A stretch of DNA of 15,316 nucleotides from Burkholderiales bacterium (GCA_031257235.1 JAIRPA010000032.1:1-15316); one strand, 5' to 3'; positions 1 to 7,476 are shown, counted from the stretch's first letter. Numbers and translations: made by a program. Notes: a model not told the origin generated them from the letters alone.

Positions 1-19
1 CGTAACGGTTTATGTGCGT

Positions 20-25
20 TATACT
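20..25 (+). promoter_or_regulatory. possible -10 element before plsX
   Basis: TATACT matches the sigma-70 -10 consensus at five of six positions and lies 28 bases before the plsX start. A matching -35 would fall outside the window, so the call rests on one hexamer. In related genomes plsX is often co-transcribed with an upstream rpmF, so this may be a secondary promoter or chance. Bases 1-53 contain no coding sequence I can recognise. Confidence 0.25.
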
Positions 26-53
26 TAAACCCTTTCGTAAATATTGATGCTAT

Positions 54-1103
54 ATGTCAGTCACCATTGCCGTTGATGCTATGGGAGGCGATGGGGGATT
101 GTCCGTCACCGTTCCTGCCGTTTTGAGTTTTTTGACATCACAACCCGAAGCGTCGGTTATTTTGGTCGGGCAAACCGAACCGATGACCGCCGCGCTCAAA
201 GCCGCACGCTCCGAAAATCATCCTCGTATCCGATTATGTGAAGCCGCCGAAATCGTCACCATGGACGACAAGCCGGCGGATGCGTTGCGCCGCAAGAAAA
301 AATCCTCGATGCGTGTTGCCATTGATTTGATTCAATCGGGCGAAGCGCAGGCGTGTGTGTCGGCGGGGAACACCGGGGCTTTGATGATGATCGCCAAGTT
401 CGTGTTAAAGACGCTCCCCGGCATTGACCGTCCCGCCATTGCCACACAATTGCCGAACCCCAAAGGCGCGTCCACCGTGTTGGATTTGGGCGCCAACGTG
501 AATTGCACGGCCGATCAGTTGCTCCAATTTGCCATCATGGGCAGTGCGTTGGAGGCGGTGATTTCCGAGCGAGAAAATCCTTCCGTCGGCTTATTGAATA
601 TCGGCGAAGAAGAAATTAAAGGAAACGAAGTGGTCAAAGAAGCCGCCGAATTATTACGCAATTCGGGGTTAAATTTTTACGGCAATATTGAGGGCGACGA
701 TATTTTTGAAGGCACGACCGATGTGGTGGTGTGTGACGGCTTTGTCGGAAATGTTGCGTTAAAAACCTGCGAAGGGGTGGCGCGGATGTTTGCGGGTTAT
801 CTCAAAGCGGAATACACGCGCACGCTTTGGAATAAGATAGCCGCCTTTCTTTCTTATCCGGTGTTGTCACAGTTTAAAAAACGGTTGGACCCGCGTCGTT
901 ATAATGGCGCCACTTTAATCGGATTACGCGGGGTGGTGGTGAAAAGTCACGGGTCGGCAGACCGCTTGTCGTATGGGTTCGCGCTGGAACGCGCTTACCG
1001 CGAAGTGGCGCACGGCATGTTAGAACGGATCGCGCGTCACATCGAAAACGTCTCCCCAACCGTTCCGGTCCAAACGCTTGAACACGAAACAGGTGAGGAA
1101 TGA
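54..1103 (+). CDS. plsX: phosphate acyltransferase PlsX
   Basis: Peripheral membrane enzyme that converts acyl-ACP and phosphate into acyl-phosphate, the acyl donor for PlsY in phosphatidic acid synthesis; it links fatty-acid and phospholipid synthesis. The 349 aa length fits the family (about 330-355). The N-terminal signature VDAMGGD (residues 7-13) is present, as are the AGNTGALM segment (about residues 104-111) and the GFVGNVALK segment in the C-terminal half, all typical of PlsX. The ATG at 54 is chosen because it places VDAMGGD at the usual distance from the N-terminus. No clear Shine-Dalgarno precedes it, which would suit coupling to an upstream gene lying outside the window. Its stop overlaps the fabH start (ATGA), implying translational coupling. 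Nothing looks truncated. Confidence 0.97.
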   Translation: MSVTIAVDAMGGDGGLSVTVPAVLSFLTSQPEASVILVGQTEPMTAALKAARSENHPRIRLCEAAEIVTMDDKPADALRRKKKSSMRVAIDLIQSGEAQACVSAGNTGALMMIAKFVLKTLPGIDRPAIATQLPNPKGASTVLDLGANVNCTADQLLQFAIMGSALEAVISERENPSVGLLNIGEEEIKGNEVVKEAAELLRNSGLNFYGNIEGDDIFEGTTDVVVCDGFVGNVALKTCEGVARMFAGYLKAEYTRTLWNKIAAFLSYPVLSQFKKRLDPRRYNGATLIGLRGVVVKSHGSADRLSYGFALERAYREVAHGMLERIARHIENVSPTVPVQTLEHETGEE

Positions 1104-2062
1104 TCTACAGTCGAATCATCGCCACGGGTGGCTATTTACCGGACAAAATTTTAACCAACGACGATTTGTCCAAACTCGTTGACACCAACGATGAATGGAT
1201 CGTCACGCGCACCGGCATTCATCAAAGGCACATCGCAAGCGACGATCAAGCCACGTCCGATTTGGCGGTTGCCGCCGCCCGGCAAGCCTTTGAAAGCGGC
1301 GATATTGATCCTCAATCCATTGATTTAATCATTGTGGCGTCCACCACGCCGGACATGGTGTTTCCTTCAACCGCCTGTATTGTTCAGGAAAAGCTGGGCA
1401 TTACCAACGAGTGCGCGGCGTTTGATGTTCAAGCCGTGTGTTCGGGGTTCATCTATGCGTTGGCGACGGCAGACTCCATGATTAAAAACGGGATAGCCCG
1501 ACGCGCGCTGGTCATCGGCGCGGAAGTCATGTCTCGTATTGTCAATTGGCAGGATCGTTCCACCTGCATTCTTTTTGGCGACGGCGCCGGCGCGATTGTT
1601 CTGGAGGCAAGTCCAACGGCAGGGATTTTATCGTCGCGTCTGCGCGCCAAAGGTCAGTATCGGCATGTGTTGTCGGCGCCGGCGCAGATTCGCCACAATG
1701 CCGTGGCGGGTTGCGGGTTCATTTCGATGGAAGGCAGCACGGTGTTTCGTTTTGCGGTGCGCGTGATGGCAGAAGCCGTTCTTGAAGCGTTGGAAGCCAA
1801 CGGGCTTAAAACCCAAGACATTGATTGGTTGGTGCCGCATCAGGCCAATTATCGGATTATGGATGCCACCGCAAAAAAATTGGAAGTCCCGGACGCCAAA
1901 GTCATCAACACGGTGGGCGGTCAGGCGAATACTTCGGCGGCCTCGATCCCTTTGGCGATACGCGAAGGCGCGACAAGCGGACGATTTAAAAAAGGGCAGC
2001 TGATTGCGTTGACGGCGGTCGGCGGCGGGTTGGCATGGGGCGCCACGTTGTTGCGTTGGTAA
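1100..2062 (+). CDS. fabH: beta-ketoacyl-ACP synthase III FabH
   Basis: Initiates type II fatty-acid synthesis in the cytoplasm by condensing acetyl-CoA with malonyl-ACP. The 320 aa protein has the thiolase fold and the full catalytic triad: Cys114 in AVCSGF, His247 in LVPHQAN and Asn277 in GGQANTS. The glycine-rich C-terminal segment TAVGGGLAWGA and the DEWIVTRTGI motif near residue 31 are also standard for FabH. The ATG overlaps the plsX stop by four bases, and a good Shine-Dalgarno (AGGTGAGGA, 1090-1098) lies in the end of plsX, which supports this start. It belongs to the plsX-fabH-fabD-fabG run. The His and Asn context separates it from FabF-type synthases, which use Cys-His-His. Confidence 0.98.
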   Translation: MIYSRIIATGGYLPDKILTNDDLSKLVDTNDEWIVTRTGIHQRHIASDDQATSDLAVAAARQAFESGDIDPQSIDLIIVASTTPDMVFPSTACIVQEKLGITNECAAFDVQAVCSGFIYALATADSMIKNGIARRALVIGAEVMSRIVNWQDRSTCILFGDGAGAIVLEASPTAGILSSRLRAKGQYRHVLSAPAQIRHNAVAGCGFISMEGSTVFRFAVRVMAEAVLEALEANGLKTQDIDWLVPHQANYRIMDATAKKLEVPDAKVINTVGGQANTSAASIPLAIREGATSGRFKKGQLIALTAVGGGLAWGATLLRW

Positions 2063-2084
2063 TATCAAAGAATCGGAGCGATAC

Positions 2085-3026
2085 ATGAAACTTGCTTTTG
2101 TTTTCCCGGGTCAAGGGTCTCAATCCATCGGAATGATGAACGGTTTTTCGGCGCACCCGATGGTGCGCCGCGCGTTTGATGAGGCGTCAGAAGCCTTAGG
2201 TGAAGACCTCTGGACAATGGCCGCCGAATCTACCCCCGAAGTGATCTCATTGACCACCAACACGCAGCCTTTAATGTTGACGGCGGACGTTGCCGTGTGG
2301 CGCGCGTGGCGCGAAACCTCCTCATGTCTTCCCGAGATTGTCGCGGGGCACAGCTTGGGGGAATACGCGGCGTTGGTGGCGGCAGAATCTTTAACGCTTG
2401 CCGACGCCGTGACTCTTGTGCGGTTTCGCGCGGATGCCATGCAACGCGCCGTTCCCGAAGGCATGGGTGCGATGGCGGCCATCTTGGGCTTGTCGGATGA
2501 GGCGGTGATTTCGCTGTGTCAATCGCGTTCAACCGAGCAAAGCCGGGTTGAGGCGGTCAACTTTAACGGACCCGGACAAGTCGTGATCGCGGGGCACAAA
2601 ACGGCGGTTGAAGCATTGACGGTTGCCGCCAAAGAAGCAGGCGCAAAACGCGCGGTGATCTTGCCGGTGTCGGCGCCGTTTCACAGCACGCTATTAGCGC
2701 CGGCGGTCGATCAATTGCGCGAACGTTTAAAGTCTGTGGCGATTGCGCCGCCCAAAATTGCCCTGATTCATAATGTGGACGTGTCCGAGCACCAAGAGCC
2801 GGACGCCATTCGTGAAGCCTTGGCCACGCAGGCGGCAAAACCGGTGCGCTGGACGGAGACGCTCAAAGCCTTAACGGGCAGAGGGGTCACGCACATTGTT
2901 GAGTGCGGTCCGGGCAAAGTATTGGCGGCACTCAATAAACGCGGGGCAGAGGGGGCGCAATCGTTCGCGCTGACCGACAGTGCCGCCATTGACGCCACGC
3001 ATCAAACGCTTTTGGGCGCGCAGTAA
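2085..3026 (+). CDS. fabD: malonyl-CoA:ACP transacylase FabD
   Basis: Transfers malonyl from malonyl-CoA to holo-ACP, supplying the extender unit for FabH and FabF. The 313 aa length is close to E. coli FabD (309). It shows the N-terminal FPGQGSQ motif (residues 7-13), the nucleophile Ser90 in GHSLGE, an Arg in VRFRADAMQ (about 115) that fits the malonyl-carboxylate binding position, and catalytic His200 in PFHS. The C-terminal ECGPGKVLAALNKR segment is also typical. The start follows fabH by 22 bases and has GGAG (2075-2078) six bases upstream. It lies in the same operon as its neighbours, with no sign of degradation. Confidence 0.98.
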   Translation: MKLAFVFPGQGSQSIGMMNGFSAHPMVRRAFDEASEALGEDLWTMAAESTPEVISLTTNTQPLMLTADVAVWRAWRETSSCLPEIVAGHSLGEYAALVAAESLTLADAVTLVRFRADAMQRAVPEGMGAMAAILGLSDEAVISLCQSRSTEQSRVEAVNFNGPGQVVIAGHKTAVEALTVAAKEAGAKRAVILPVSAPFHSTLLAPAVDQLRERLKSVAIAPPKIALIHNVDVSEHQEPDAIREALATQAAKPVRWTETLKALTGRGVTHIVECGPGKVLAALNKRGAEGAQSFALTDSAAIDATHQTLLGAQ

Positions 3027-3091
3027 ACCTTAAAGAGGCCTTTGCACCATTGGGTGGGTTTAATGATTTTTTGTTTTGAAGGAAGGCAATA

Positions 3092-3847
3092 ATGACGACT
3101 TCGTGTTTACAGGGACAACGAGCATTGATTACCGGAGCGACACGAGGCATCGGTCGCGCCATTTTGATGACCCTTGCGCAATCCGGCGCGTTTGTGGTCG
3201 GCACGGCAACGACGGATGAAGGGGCTGCCACCATTACCGACGCCTTAAAAGAAGCGGGTTTGTCCGGCGTCGGCATGAAGCTCGATGTCAAAGATGAGGC
3301 GGCGGTCGCGGCGGTGTTGTCCGGGTTTGAGGAAATCGCGGGCGGCGCGCCTTCGATTCTCGTCAATAACGCAGGCATCACGCGCGATAATTTACTGATG
3401 CGGATGAAAGACGAAGAAATCGACGCGGTGTTGGAGACCAATTTAAAATCGGTGTTTCGTCTGTCGCGCGCGGTGTTGCGCGGGATGATGAAAGCGCGGT
3501 TCGGGCGGATCATCCAAATCGGTTCGGTGGTGGGGTCTATGGGGAATGCCGGTCAAACCAATTATGCGGCAACCAAAGCGGCATTGTTGGGGTTTTCCAA
3601 GTCGCTCGCGCAGGAAATCGGGTCGCGCGGGATTACGGTCAACTGCGTGGCGCCCGGCTTTATCGACACCGACATGACTCGCGCGCTTCCCGAAGCGCAA
3701 AAAGAAGCCTTGTTGTCGCGCATTCCCGTGGCACGGCTGGGCGACGCGGCGGACATTGCGCATGCGGTCGCGTTTCTGGCAGACCCGAAAGCGGGTTATA
3801 TTACGGGGACCGTGTTGCATGTGAACGGTGGGTTGTACATGGATTGA
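3092..3847 (+). CDS. fabG: 3-oxoacyl-ACP reductase FabG
   Basis: NADPH-dependent reductase of the elongation cycle, reducing 3-ketoacyl-ACP to 3-hydroxyacyl-ACP. The 251 aa protein is a classical short-chain dehydrogenase with the TGATRGIG nucleotide-binding motif (14-21), NNAG (92-95), catalytic Asn117, Ser145, Tyr158 and Lys162 (YAATK), and the PG motif after strand 6 (VAPGFIDTDM). Position between fabD and acpP identifies it as FabG rather than one of the many other SDR enzymes. A strong Shine-Dalgarno (AAGGAAGG, 3079-3086) precedes the ATG. The 65-base gap to fabD is wider than the others in the run, and I see no terminator in it. Confidence 0.97.
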   Translation: MTTSCLQGQRALITGATRGIGRAILMTLAQSGAFVVGTATTDEGAATITDALKEAGLSGVGMKLDVKDEAAVAAVLSGFEEIAGGAPSILVNNAGITRDNLLMRMKDEEIDAVLETNLKSVFRLSRAVLRGMMKARFGRIIQIGSVVGSMGNAGQTNYAATKAALLGFSKSLAQEIGSRGITVNCVAPGFIDTDMTRALPEAQKEALLSRIPVARLGDAADIAHAVAFLADPKAGYITGTVLHVNGGLYMD

Positions 3848-3879
3848 TATTTTTCGCGTGTCATCATGGGCGAAAAATA
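3848..3879. other. inverted repeat after fabG
   Basis: TATTTTTCGC and GCGAAAAATA form a 10-bp perfect stem around a 12-base loop (3858-3869), starting one base past the fabG stop. The A/T ends are symmetric, so it could act as a weak terminator on either strand or as a processing hairpin between fabG and acpP. It lacks a clean T-run beyond the stem, so I do not call it a terminator. Confidence 0.5.
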
Positions 3880-3917
3880 AGAAGGATTTGCGTGGTTTTT
3901 GAGTAAATGACGCAAAG

Positions 3918-3935
3918 CCGCCGCATCAGCGGCGG
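3918..3935. other. GC-rich hairpin in fabG-acpP spacer
   Basis: CCGCCGC, loop ATCA and GCGGCGG form a 7-bp all-GC stem. No T-run follows, so it is not an intrinsic terminator. It lies just upstream of the candidate acpP promoter and could be an RNA stability or attenuation structure, or a protein site. Confidence 0.45.
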
Positions 3936-3940
3936 GTATC

Positions 3941-3967
3941 GTGAAACCGGAAAAGGTCTGGTAGAAT
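3941..3967 (+). promoter_or_regulatory. candidate acpP promoter
   Basis: GTGAAA (3941-3946, four of six matches to -35) and TAGAAT (3962-3967, five of six to -10) are 15 bases apart, slightly short of ideal. Transcription would begin near 3974, giving a leader of about 25 bases. acpP has its own promoter in other proteobacteria because ACP is needed in large amounts, so a dedicated promoter here is reasonable. Confidence 0.4.
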
Positions 3968-3998
3968 TTGTTTTTTCACTCCCTTAAGGATTTTTTGA

Positions 3999-4238
3999 AT
4001 GAGCAACGTCAAACAACGTGTTATTGAAGTCGTTTCCAAACAACTGGATGTCAAGGCGGAAGAAGTTAAAGATGAATCGTCGTTCGCCGAAGATTTAGGT
4101 GCGGATTCGCTTGCCATTGTCGAATTGGTGATGGCACTTGAAGAAGAATTTGAAACTGAAATTCCCGATGAAGACGCCGAAAAAATCACCACGGTGAAAC
4201 AGGCGGTCGAATACATCGAGTCGCATCTGAAAGCCTGA
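3999..4238 (+). CDS. acpP: acyl carrier protein AcpP
   Basis: Small acidic carrier that holds growing acyl chains on 4'-phosphopantetheine and passes them between the Fab enzymes, PlsX and lipid A enzymes. The 79 aa length is normal. The attachment site Ser37 sits in GADSLAIVEL, followed by the recognition helix II (VELVMALEEEFETEIPDEDAEKI), nearly invariant in proteobacterial ACP. TAAGGA (3985-3990) lies eight bases before the ATG. Flanking hairpins, a candidate promoter and a downstream terminator suggest that acpP is expressed partly as its own short transcript, as expected for one of the most abundant proteins of the cell. Confidence 0.98.
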   Translation: MSNVKQRVIEVVSKQLDVKAEEVKDESSFAEDLGADSLAIVELVMALEEEFETEIPDEDAEKITTVKQAVEYIESHLKA

Positions 4239-4253
4239 TTGTCGTGCTTTGGT

Positions 4254-4285
4254 CAAAGCGCGACTTTTTATCGTGTCGCGCTTTG
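4254..4285. other. inverted repeat downstream of acpP
   Basis: An 11-bp perfect stem (4254-4264 with 4275-4285, CAAAGCGCGAC paired to GTCGCGCTTTG) encloses a 10-base loop. It lies 16 bases after the acpP stop. Without its own T-run it is better seen as a 3'-end stabilising hairpin paired with the terminator that follows. Confidence 0.6.
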
Positions 4286-4300
4286 CGGCATCCCTTCATC

Positions 4301-4349
4301 AAGCCGCTTTTATTTAAGCGTTTTACGCTCTAAAAAGGGCGGCTTTTTT
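4301..4349 (+). terminator. Rho-independent terminator after acpP
   Basis: AAGCCGC (4301-4307) pairs with GCGGCTT (4339-4345), the stem extends through TTTTA/TAAAA with a small bulge, and a run of six T (4344-4349) follows. A small inner AGCG/CGCT hairpin sits in the loop. It should end much of the acpP transcript. fabF begins 17 bases later, so fabF must rely on read-through or on a promoter I cannot see. Confidence 0.75.
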
Positions 4350-4365
4350 CTACGCAGAGAAAGAA

Positions 4366-5607
4366 ATGTCGTATCGTCGTGTAGTTGTAACCGGATTGGG
4401 CATCGTTTCGCCCGTAGGCAACGATTTAACGTCGGCTTGGTCTGCGATTCTCGCAGGAAAATCCGGCATTGCCCCCATTACGCGCTTTGACGCGCAGTCG
4501 TTTCCGGCAAGAATCGCCGGAGAAGTCAAAAATTTTGATGTTGAGCCTTATCTGCCGCTCAAAGAAGCGCGTCGTTATGGAACGTTTGTTCATTACGCGC
4601 TGGCGTCTGCGGTTGAGGCGGTGCGTGATGCCGGGCTCACCGAGGTTGAGATCGACAAAGATCGCGCCGGGGTGTGTATCGGCTCCGGCATCGGCGGCTT
4701 GCCCTACATTGAGAACACGGTCGCCACTTTTTTAAATGGCGGCGTGCGCAAAATTACTCCGTTTTTTGTGCCGGGGTCCATCATCAACATGACCGCCGGG
4801 CTGGTCTCGATTCACTTTGGTTATAAAGGTCCTAACTTATCGACGGTCACGGCCTGTTCGTCGGCAAACCACAGCATTGGCGAAGCGTCTCGGATCATCG
4901 CTTTCGGTGACGCGGACGTGATGATTGCCGGCGGCGCGGAATCCACGGTCAGTGAATTGGGCGTGGGTGGGTTTTGCGCGGTTCGCGCGCTCTCCACGCG
5001 CAACGACGACCCGGAGGGCGCCAGCCGTCCGTGGGACAAGGGGCGTGACGGATTCGTGTTGGGCGAGGGGGCGGGGGTGTTGATTCTCGAAGAATTGGAA
5101 CACGCCAAAGCCCGCGGCGCGCGGATTTACTGCGAATTGGTCGGCTACGGCATGAGTGCCGACGCTTATCACATCACCGCTCCGCCTGAAAACGGTGACG
5201 GCGCCAAAAGAAGCATGTTGGCGGCCATCAAAAACGCGAAGTTGGGTTTAGATGACATTGACTACATCAACGCGCACGGCACGTCCACGCCCTTAGGCGA
5301 TTTTGCCGAATGCACCGCACTTAAAGTCGCGTTTGGCGAACACGCAAAAAAACTTGCCATCAGCTCCACCAAGTCCATGACGGGGCATTTGCTGGGGGCG
5401 GCGGGTGGCATTGAGGCAGTTTTTTCGATTCTCGCGTTGCGCGATCAAATCGCGCCGCCGACCATCAACCTGACCGACCCTGATCCACATTGCGATTTAG
5501 ATTTTGTCCCCAACAAGGCGCGCAAGATGAAAATACGGGCAGTGATGTCAAATTCGTTCGGTTTTGGGGGGACGAACGCGACGTTGATTTTTAAAACGCT
5601 TACTTAA
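4366..5607 (+). CDS. fabF: beta-ketoacyl-ACP synthase II FabF
   Basis: Elongating condensing enzyme that joins malonyl-ACP to acyl-ACP; FabF enzymes also handle the temperature-sensitive C16 to C18 step. The 413 aa length matches the family. It has the N-terminal RRVVVTGLGIVSPVG, the nucleophile Cys164 in TACSSANHSIG, His304 in NAHGTSTPLGD, His341 in SMTGHLLGAAGG, and the C-terminal NSFGFGGTNA loop, giving the Cys-His-His triad. Placement after acpP supports FabF over FabB. The ATG has only a weak purine stretch (AGAGAAAG) upstream. A terminator directly precedes the gene, so its expression is probably partly separate from acpP. Confidence 0.97.
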   Translation: MSYRRVVVTGLGIVSPVGNDLTSAWSAILAGKSGIAPITRFDAQSFPARIAGEVKNFDVEPYLPLKEARRYGTFVHYALASAVEAVRDAGLTEVEIDKDRAGVCIGSGIGGLPYIENTVATFLNGGVRKITPFFVPGSIINMTAGLVSIHFGYKGPNLSTVTACSSANHSIGEASRIIAFGDADVMIAGGAESTVSELGVGGFCAVRALSTRNDDPEGASRPWDKGRDGFVLGEGAGVLILEELEHAKARGARIYCELVGYGMSADAYHITAPPENGDGAKRSMLAAIKNAKLGLDDIDYINAHGTSTPLGDFAECTALKVAFGEHAKKLAISSTKSMTGHLLGAAGGIEAVFSILALRDQIAPPTINLTDPDPHCDLDFVPNKARKMKIRAVMSNSFGFGGTNATLIFKTLT

Positions 5608-5630
5608 CTTCAAATTCTACACATCAACTT

Positions 5631-6872
5631 ATGGCTCTCATTGTTCAAAAATACGGCGGCAGTTCGGTCGGCACGATCGACCGAATTAAAAACGTTGCCC
5701 GTCGGGTGGCTCATCATTACAAACAGGGGAATCAGGTCGTGGTCGTGGTTTCGGCCATGCAGGGCGAAACCAACAGACTTTTGGGGCTTGCCAAAGAGCT
5801 CACCTCCACTCCCGATCCTCGTGAATTAGATGTCATCGCTTCCACCGGAGAGCAGGTCACCATCGGGCTTTTGAGCATCGCGCTTCAAACGATGGGGTTT
5901 CGCGCAAAAAGTTATACCGGCGGGCAGGTGCGGGTGCTGACGGACAGCGCGTTTACCAAGTCGCGCATTTTAGAGATTGACTGTGATCGCATTCTGACCG
6001 ACTTAAATCAAGGCTCCATCGTGGTGGTTGCCGGTTTTCAAGGCGTGGATGGTGGCGGCAACATCACCACCTTAGGGCGGGGCGGGTCGGATACGTCCGC
6101 GGTGGCTTTGGCGGCAGCGCTCAAAGCCGACGAATGTCAAATTTATACCGATGTGGACGGGGTCTATACCACGGATCCGCGCATTGTTCCCGACGCGCGT
6201 CGCTTAGATACCGTGACTTTTGAAGAAATGCTTGAAATGGCGAGCTTAGGCTCTAAAGTGCTGCAAATTCGTTCGGTTGAATTTGCCGGTAAATACAAAG
6301 TCAAACTTCGGGTCCTTTCGTCGCTCGATGATCCCGAATCCAACGAACCCGGAACACTTATCACGTTTGAGGAAAATACGAATATGGAACAAGCCATTAT
6401 CTCCGGCATTGCGTTTACGCGCGACGAAGCGCAAATTTCCCTGATGGACATTGAAGACCGTCCCGGGATTGCCTACGCGCTTTTGGGTCCTGTTGCCGAA
6501 GCGAATATTGATGTGGACATGATTGTCCAAAACGTCAGCGAGTCGGGAAAAACGCATTTATCGTTTACGGTGAACGACACCGAGTATGAAAAAGCGATTG
6601 CCGTGTTAAAGCGCGAGCGTGACGCCGGTCGGTTTACCGCGCGCGACATCAAAGGCACAAAAAACGTGTGCAAGGTCTCGGTTGTCGGGATTGGAATGCG
6701 CTCCCACGCGGGGGTTGCCTCCAAGATGTTTTCCGCGCTAGCCAAAGAGAATATCAACATTCAGGTAATTACCACCTCGGAAATCAAAATTTCCGTCTTG
6801 ATCGAAGAAAAATATCTGGAACTTGCGGTGCGCGTATTGCACAAAGCCTTTGAACTGGATAAAGCCCCGTAA
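5631..6872 (+). CDS. lysC: aspartate kinase LysC
   Basis: Phosphorylates aspartate in the first step to lysine, threonine, methionine and diaminopimelate. The 413 aa protein is the monofunctional type: an amino-acid kinase domain (about 1-245) with KYGGSS (7-12), STGEQVTIGL (71-80) and GRGGSDTSAVALAAAL (149-164), followed by two ACT domains (about 262-330 and 346-410) for feedback by lysine and/or threonine. The start is fixed by the conserved MALIVQKYGG. No clear Shine-Dalgarno is visible in the 23 bases after fabF. Met252 (6384) has GAGGA ten bases upstream and lies where Bacillus and Corynebacterium aspartokinases start a separate beta subunit. The gene is unrelated in function to the fab cluster and is linked to it only by position. 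Confidence 0.97.
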   Translation: MALIVQKYGGSSVGTIDRIKNVARRVAHHYKQGNQVVVVVSAMQGETNRLLGLAKELTSTPDPRELDVIASTGEQVTIGLLSIALQTMGFRAKSYTGGQVRVLTDSAFTKSRILEIDCDRILTDLNQGSIVVVAGFQGVDGGGNITTLGRGGSDTSAVALAAALKADECQIYTDVDGVYTTDPRIVPDARRLDTVTFEEMLEMASLGSKVLQIRSVEFAGKYKVKLRVLSSLDDPESNEPGTLITFEENTNMEQAIISGIAFTRDEAQISLMDIEDRPGIAYALLGPVAEANIDVDMIVQNVSESGKTHLSFTVNDTEYEKAIAVLKRERDAGRFTARDIKGTKNVCKVSVVGIGMRSHAGVASKMFSALAKENINIQVITTSEIKISVLIEEKYLELAVRVLHKAFELDKAP

Positions 6873-6909
6873 AGGGGTTGGGTAAAAAAAGGGGGTGGCT
6901 TTTTTGCCC
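6861..6909 (+). terminator. terminator after lysC
   Basis: The lysC stop (6870-6872) sits within a foldable region. AAAGCC (6861-6866) can pair with GGCTTT (6897-6902), or GGGTAAAAAAAG (6880-6891) with CTTTTTTGCCC (6899-6909) in a nearly perfect stem. A run of six T (6900-6905) is present. The exact fold is ambiguous, but together they mark the end of the lysC transcript. Confidence 0.6.
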
Positions 6910-6950
6910 ATCCTCTGACTGCCGAGACCTGTGTCCGGCATCGCGGGCAC

Positions 6951-6979
6951 TTTACGGAGTTGGGCGCGGCAGTTACAAT
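6951..6979 (+). promoter_or_regulatory. tRNA-Ser promoter
   Basis: TTTACG (four of six to -35) and TACAAT (five of six to -10) are separated by 17 bases. Transcription would begin near 6986, a few bases before the tRNA. The spacing and location make this the most credible promoter in the window. Confidence 0.6.
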
Positions 6980-6991
6980 GGCGGACTTTAC

Positions 6992-7084
6992 GGAGACGTG
7001 GCCGAGTGGTCGAAGGCACTCCCCTGCTAAGGGAGCATACGGACAAAAACTGTATCAAGGGTTCAAATCCCTTCGTCTCCGCCA
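6992..7084 (+). tRNA. tRNA-Ser(GCU)
   Basis: A complete class II tRNA. The acceptor stem GGAGACG (6992-6998) pairs with CGTCTCC (7074-7080), followed by discriminator G and an encoded CCA (7082-7084). The anticodon arm is CTCCC, loop CTGCTAA, GGGAG, giving anticodon GCU, which reads AGC and AGU. A long variable arm (ATAC/GTAT stem) confirms serine identity. The T arm is AAGGG, TTCAAAT, CCCTT. Location just downstream of lysC recalls several Burkholderiales. Repeat-rich accessory sequence starts at its 3' end. Confidence 0.97.
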
Positions 7085-7118
7085 ATCAGATGCCAGGGAT
7101 CAGGCATCAGGAATCAGA
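7084..7118. repeat. heptamer repeat, TCAG orientation
   Basis: Five in-register heptamers (AATCAGA, TGCCAGG, GATCAGG, CATCAGG, AATCAGA) begin on the last base of the tRNA CCA end. They are degenerate copies of the reverse complement of the CTGATTC unit at 7680-7728. Confidence 0.65.
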
Positions 7119-7304
7119 TGAGGGGACGCCCCCTCGGCGTCCCGCACAAAAGTGCTTCGCGCGTCCTGTGTTAAACGATAAACGCCACAATCTCACTTGC
7201 TTCGTCATTGCGGCGACCGAAGGAAGTGACCCGCAATCCGGTTTTAAAGATTTTGCAAAAAGTAAAACCCTTCACAAGGGGTGAATTGTGTTAGCACGAA
7301 AAGC

Positions 7305-7342
7305 GCAAACCCCCGTCAGGCTAAAGCCTGCCACCCCCTTTT
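7305..7342. repeat. C-run/hairpin/C-run element, copy 1
   Basis: GCAAACCCCCG (7305-7315), then hairpin CAGGC taaa GCCTG (7317-7330), then CCACCCCCTTTT. Copy 2 at 7494 has the same flanks but a different hairpin. Confidence 0.65.
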
Positions 7343-7348
7343 GTGGAA

Positions 7349-7378
7349 CGCCCAAAAGTGAAAACCTACTTTTGGGCG
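7349..7378. repeat. AAAAGT hairpin, copy 1
   Basis: CGCCCAAAAGT and ACTTTTGGGCG form an 11-bp perfect stem with an 8-base loop. Related hairpins with the same AAAAGT/ACTTTT core lie at 11654-11678 and 11957-11986. GGTGT follows this copy and the first right-hand copy. Confidence 0.7.
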
Positions 7379-7389
7379 GTGTGAATATC

Positions 7390-7476
7390 CAAAAAATCAC
7401 GGGACAACCTTTGGTTGGGGCGGAACTTACTTTGCGAAGCAAAGTTAGTGGAGACCAAAACCCCGACGATTTTTTG
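7390..7476. repeat. branched palindrome
   Basis: CAAAAAATC (7390-7398) pairs with GATTTTTTG (7468-7476), with a further CGGG/CCCG just inside. Two complete hairpins sit in the enclosed loop: CAACC/GGTTG (7405-7417) and ACTTTGC/GCAAAGT (7429-7445). As RNA or single-stranded DNA this could fold as a multi-branched structure. Confidence 0.55.

Noticed and set aside
4239..4490. Small plus-strand open frame between acpP and fabF
   Set aside because: It reads through the acpP terminator and into fabF in another frame.
6931..7284. Open frame of 117 codons on the plus strand across the tRNA
   Set aside because: It contains the entire tRNA-Ser and then heptamer repeats; composition is not protein-like and there is no ribosome binding site.
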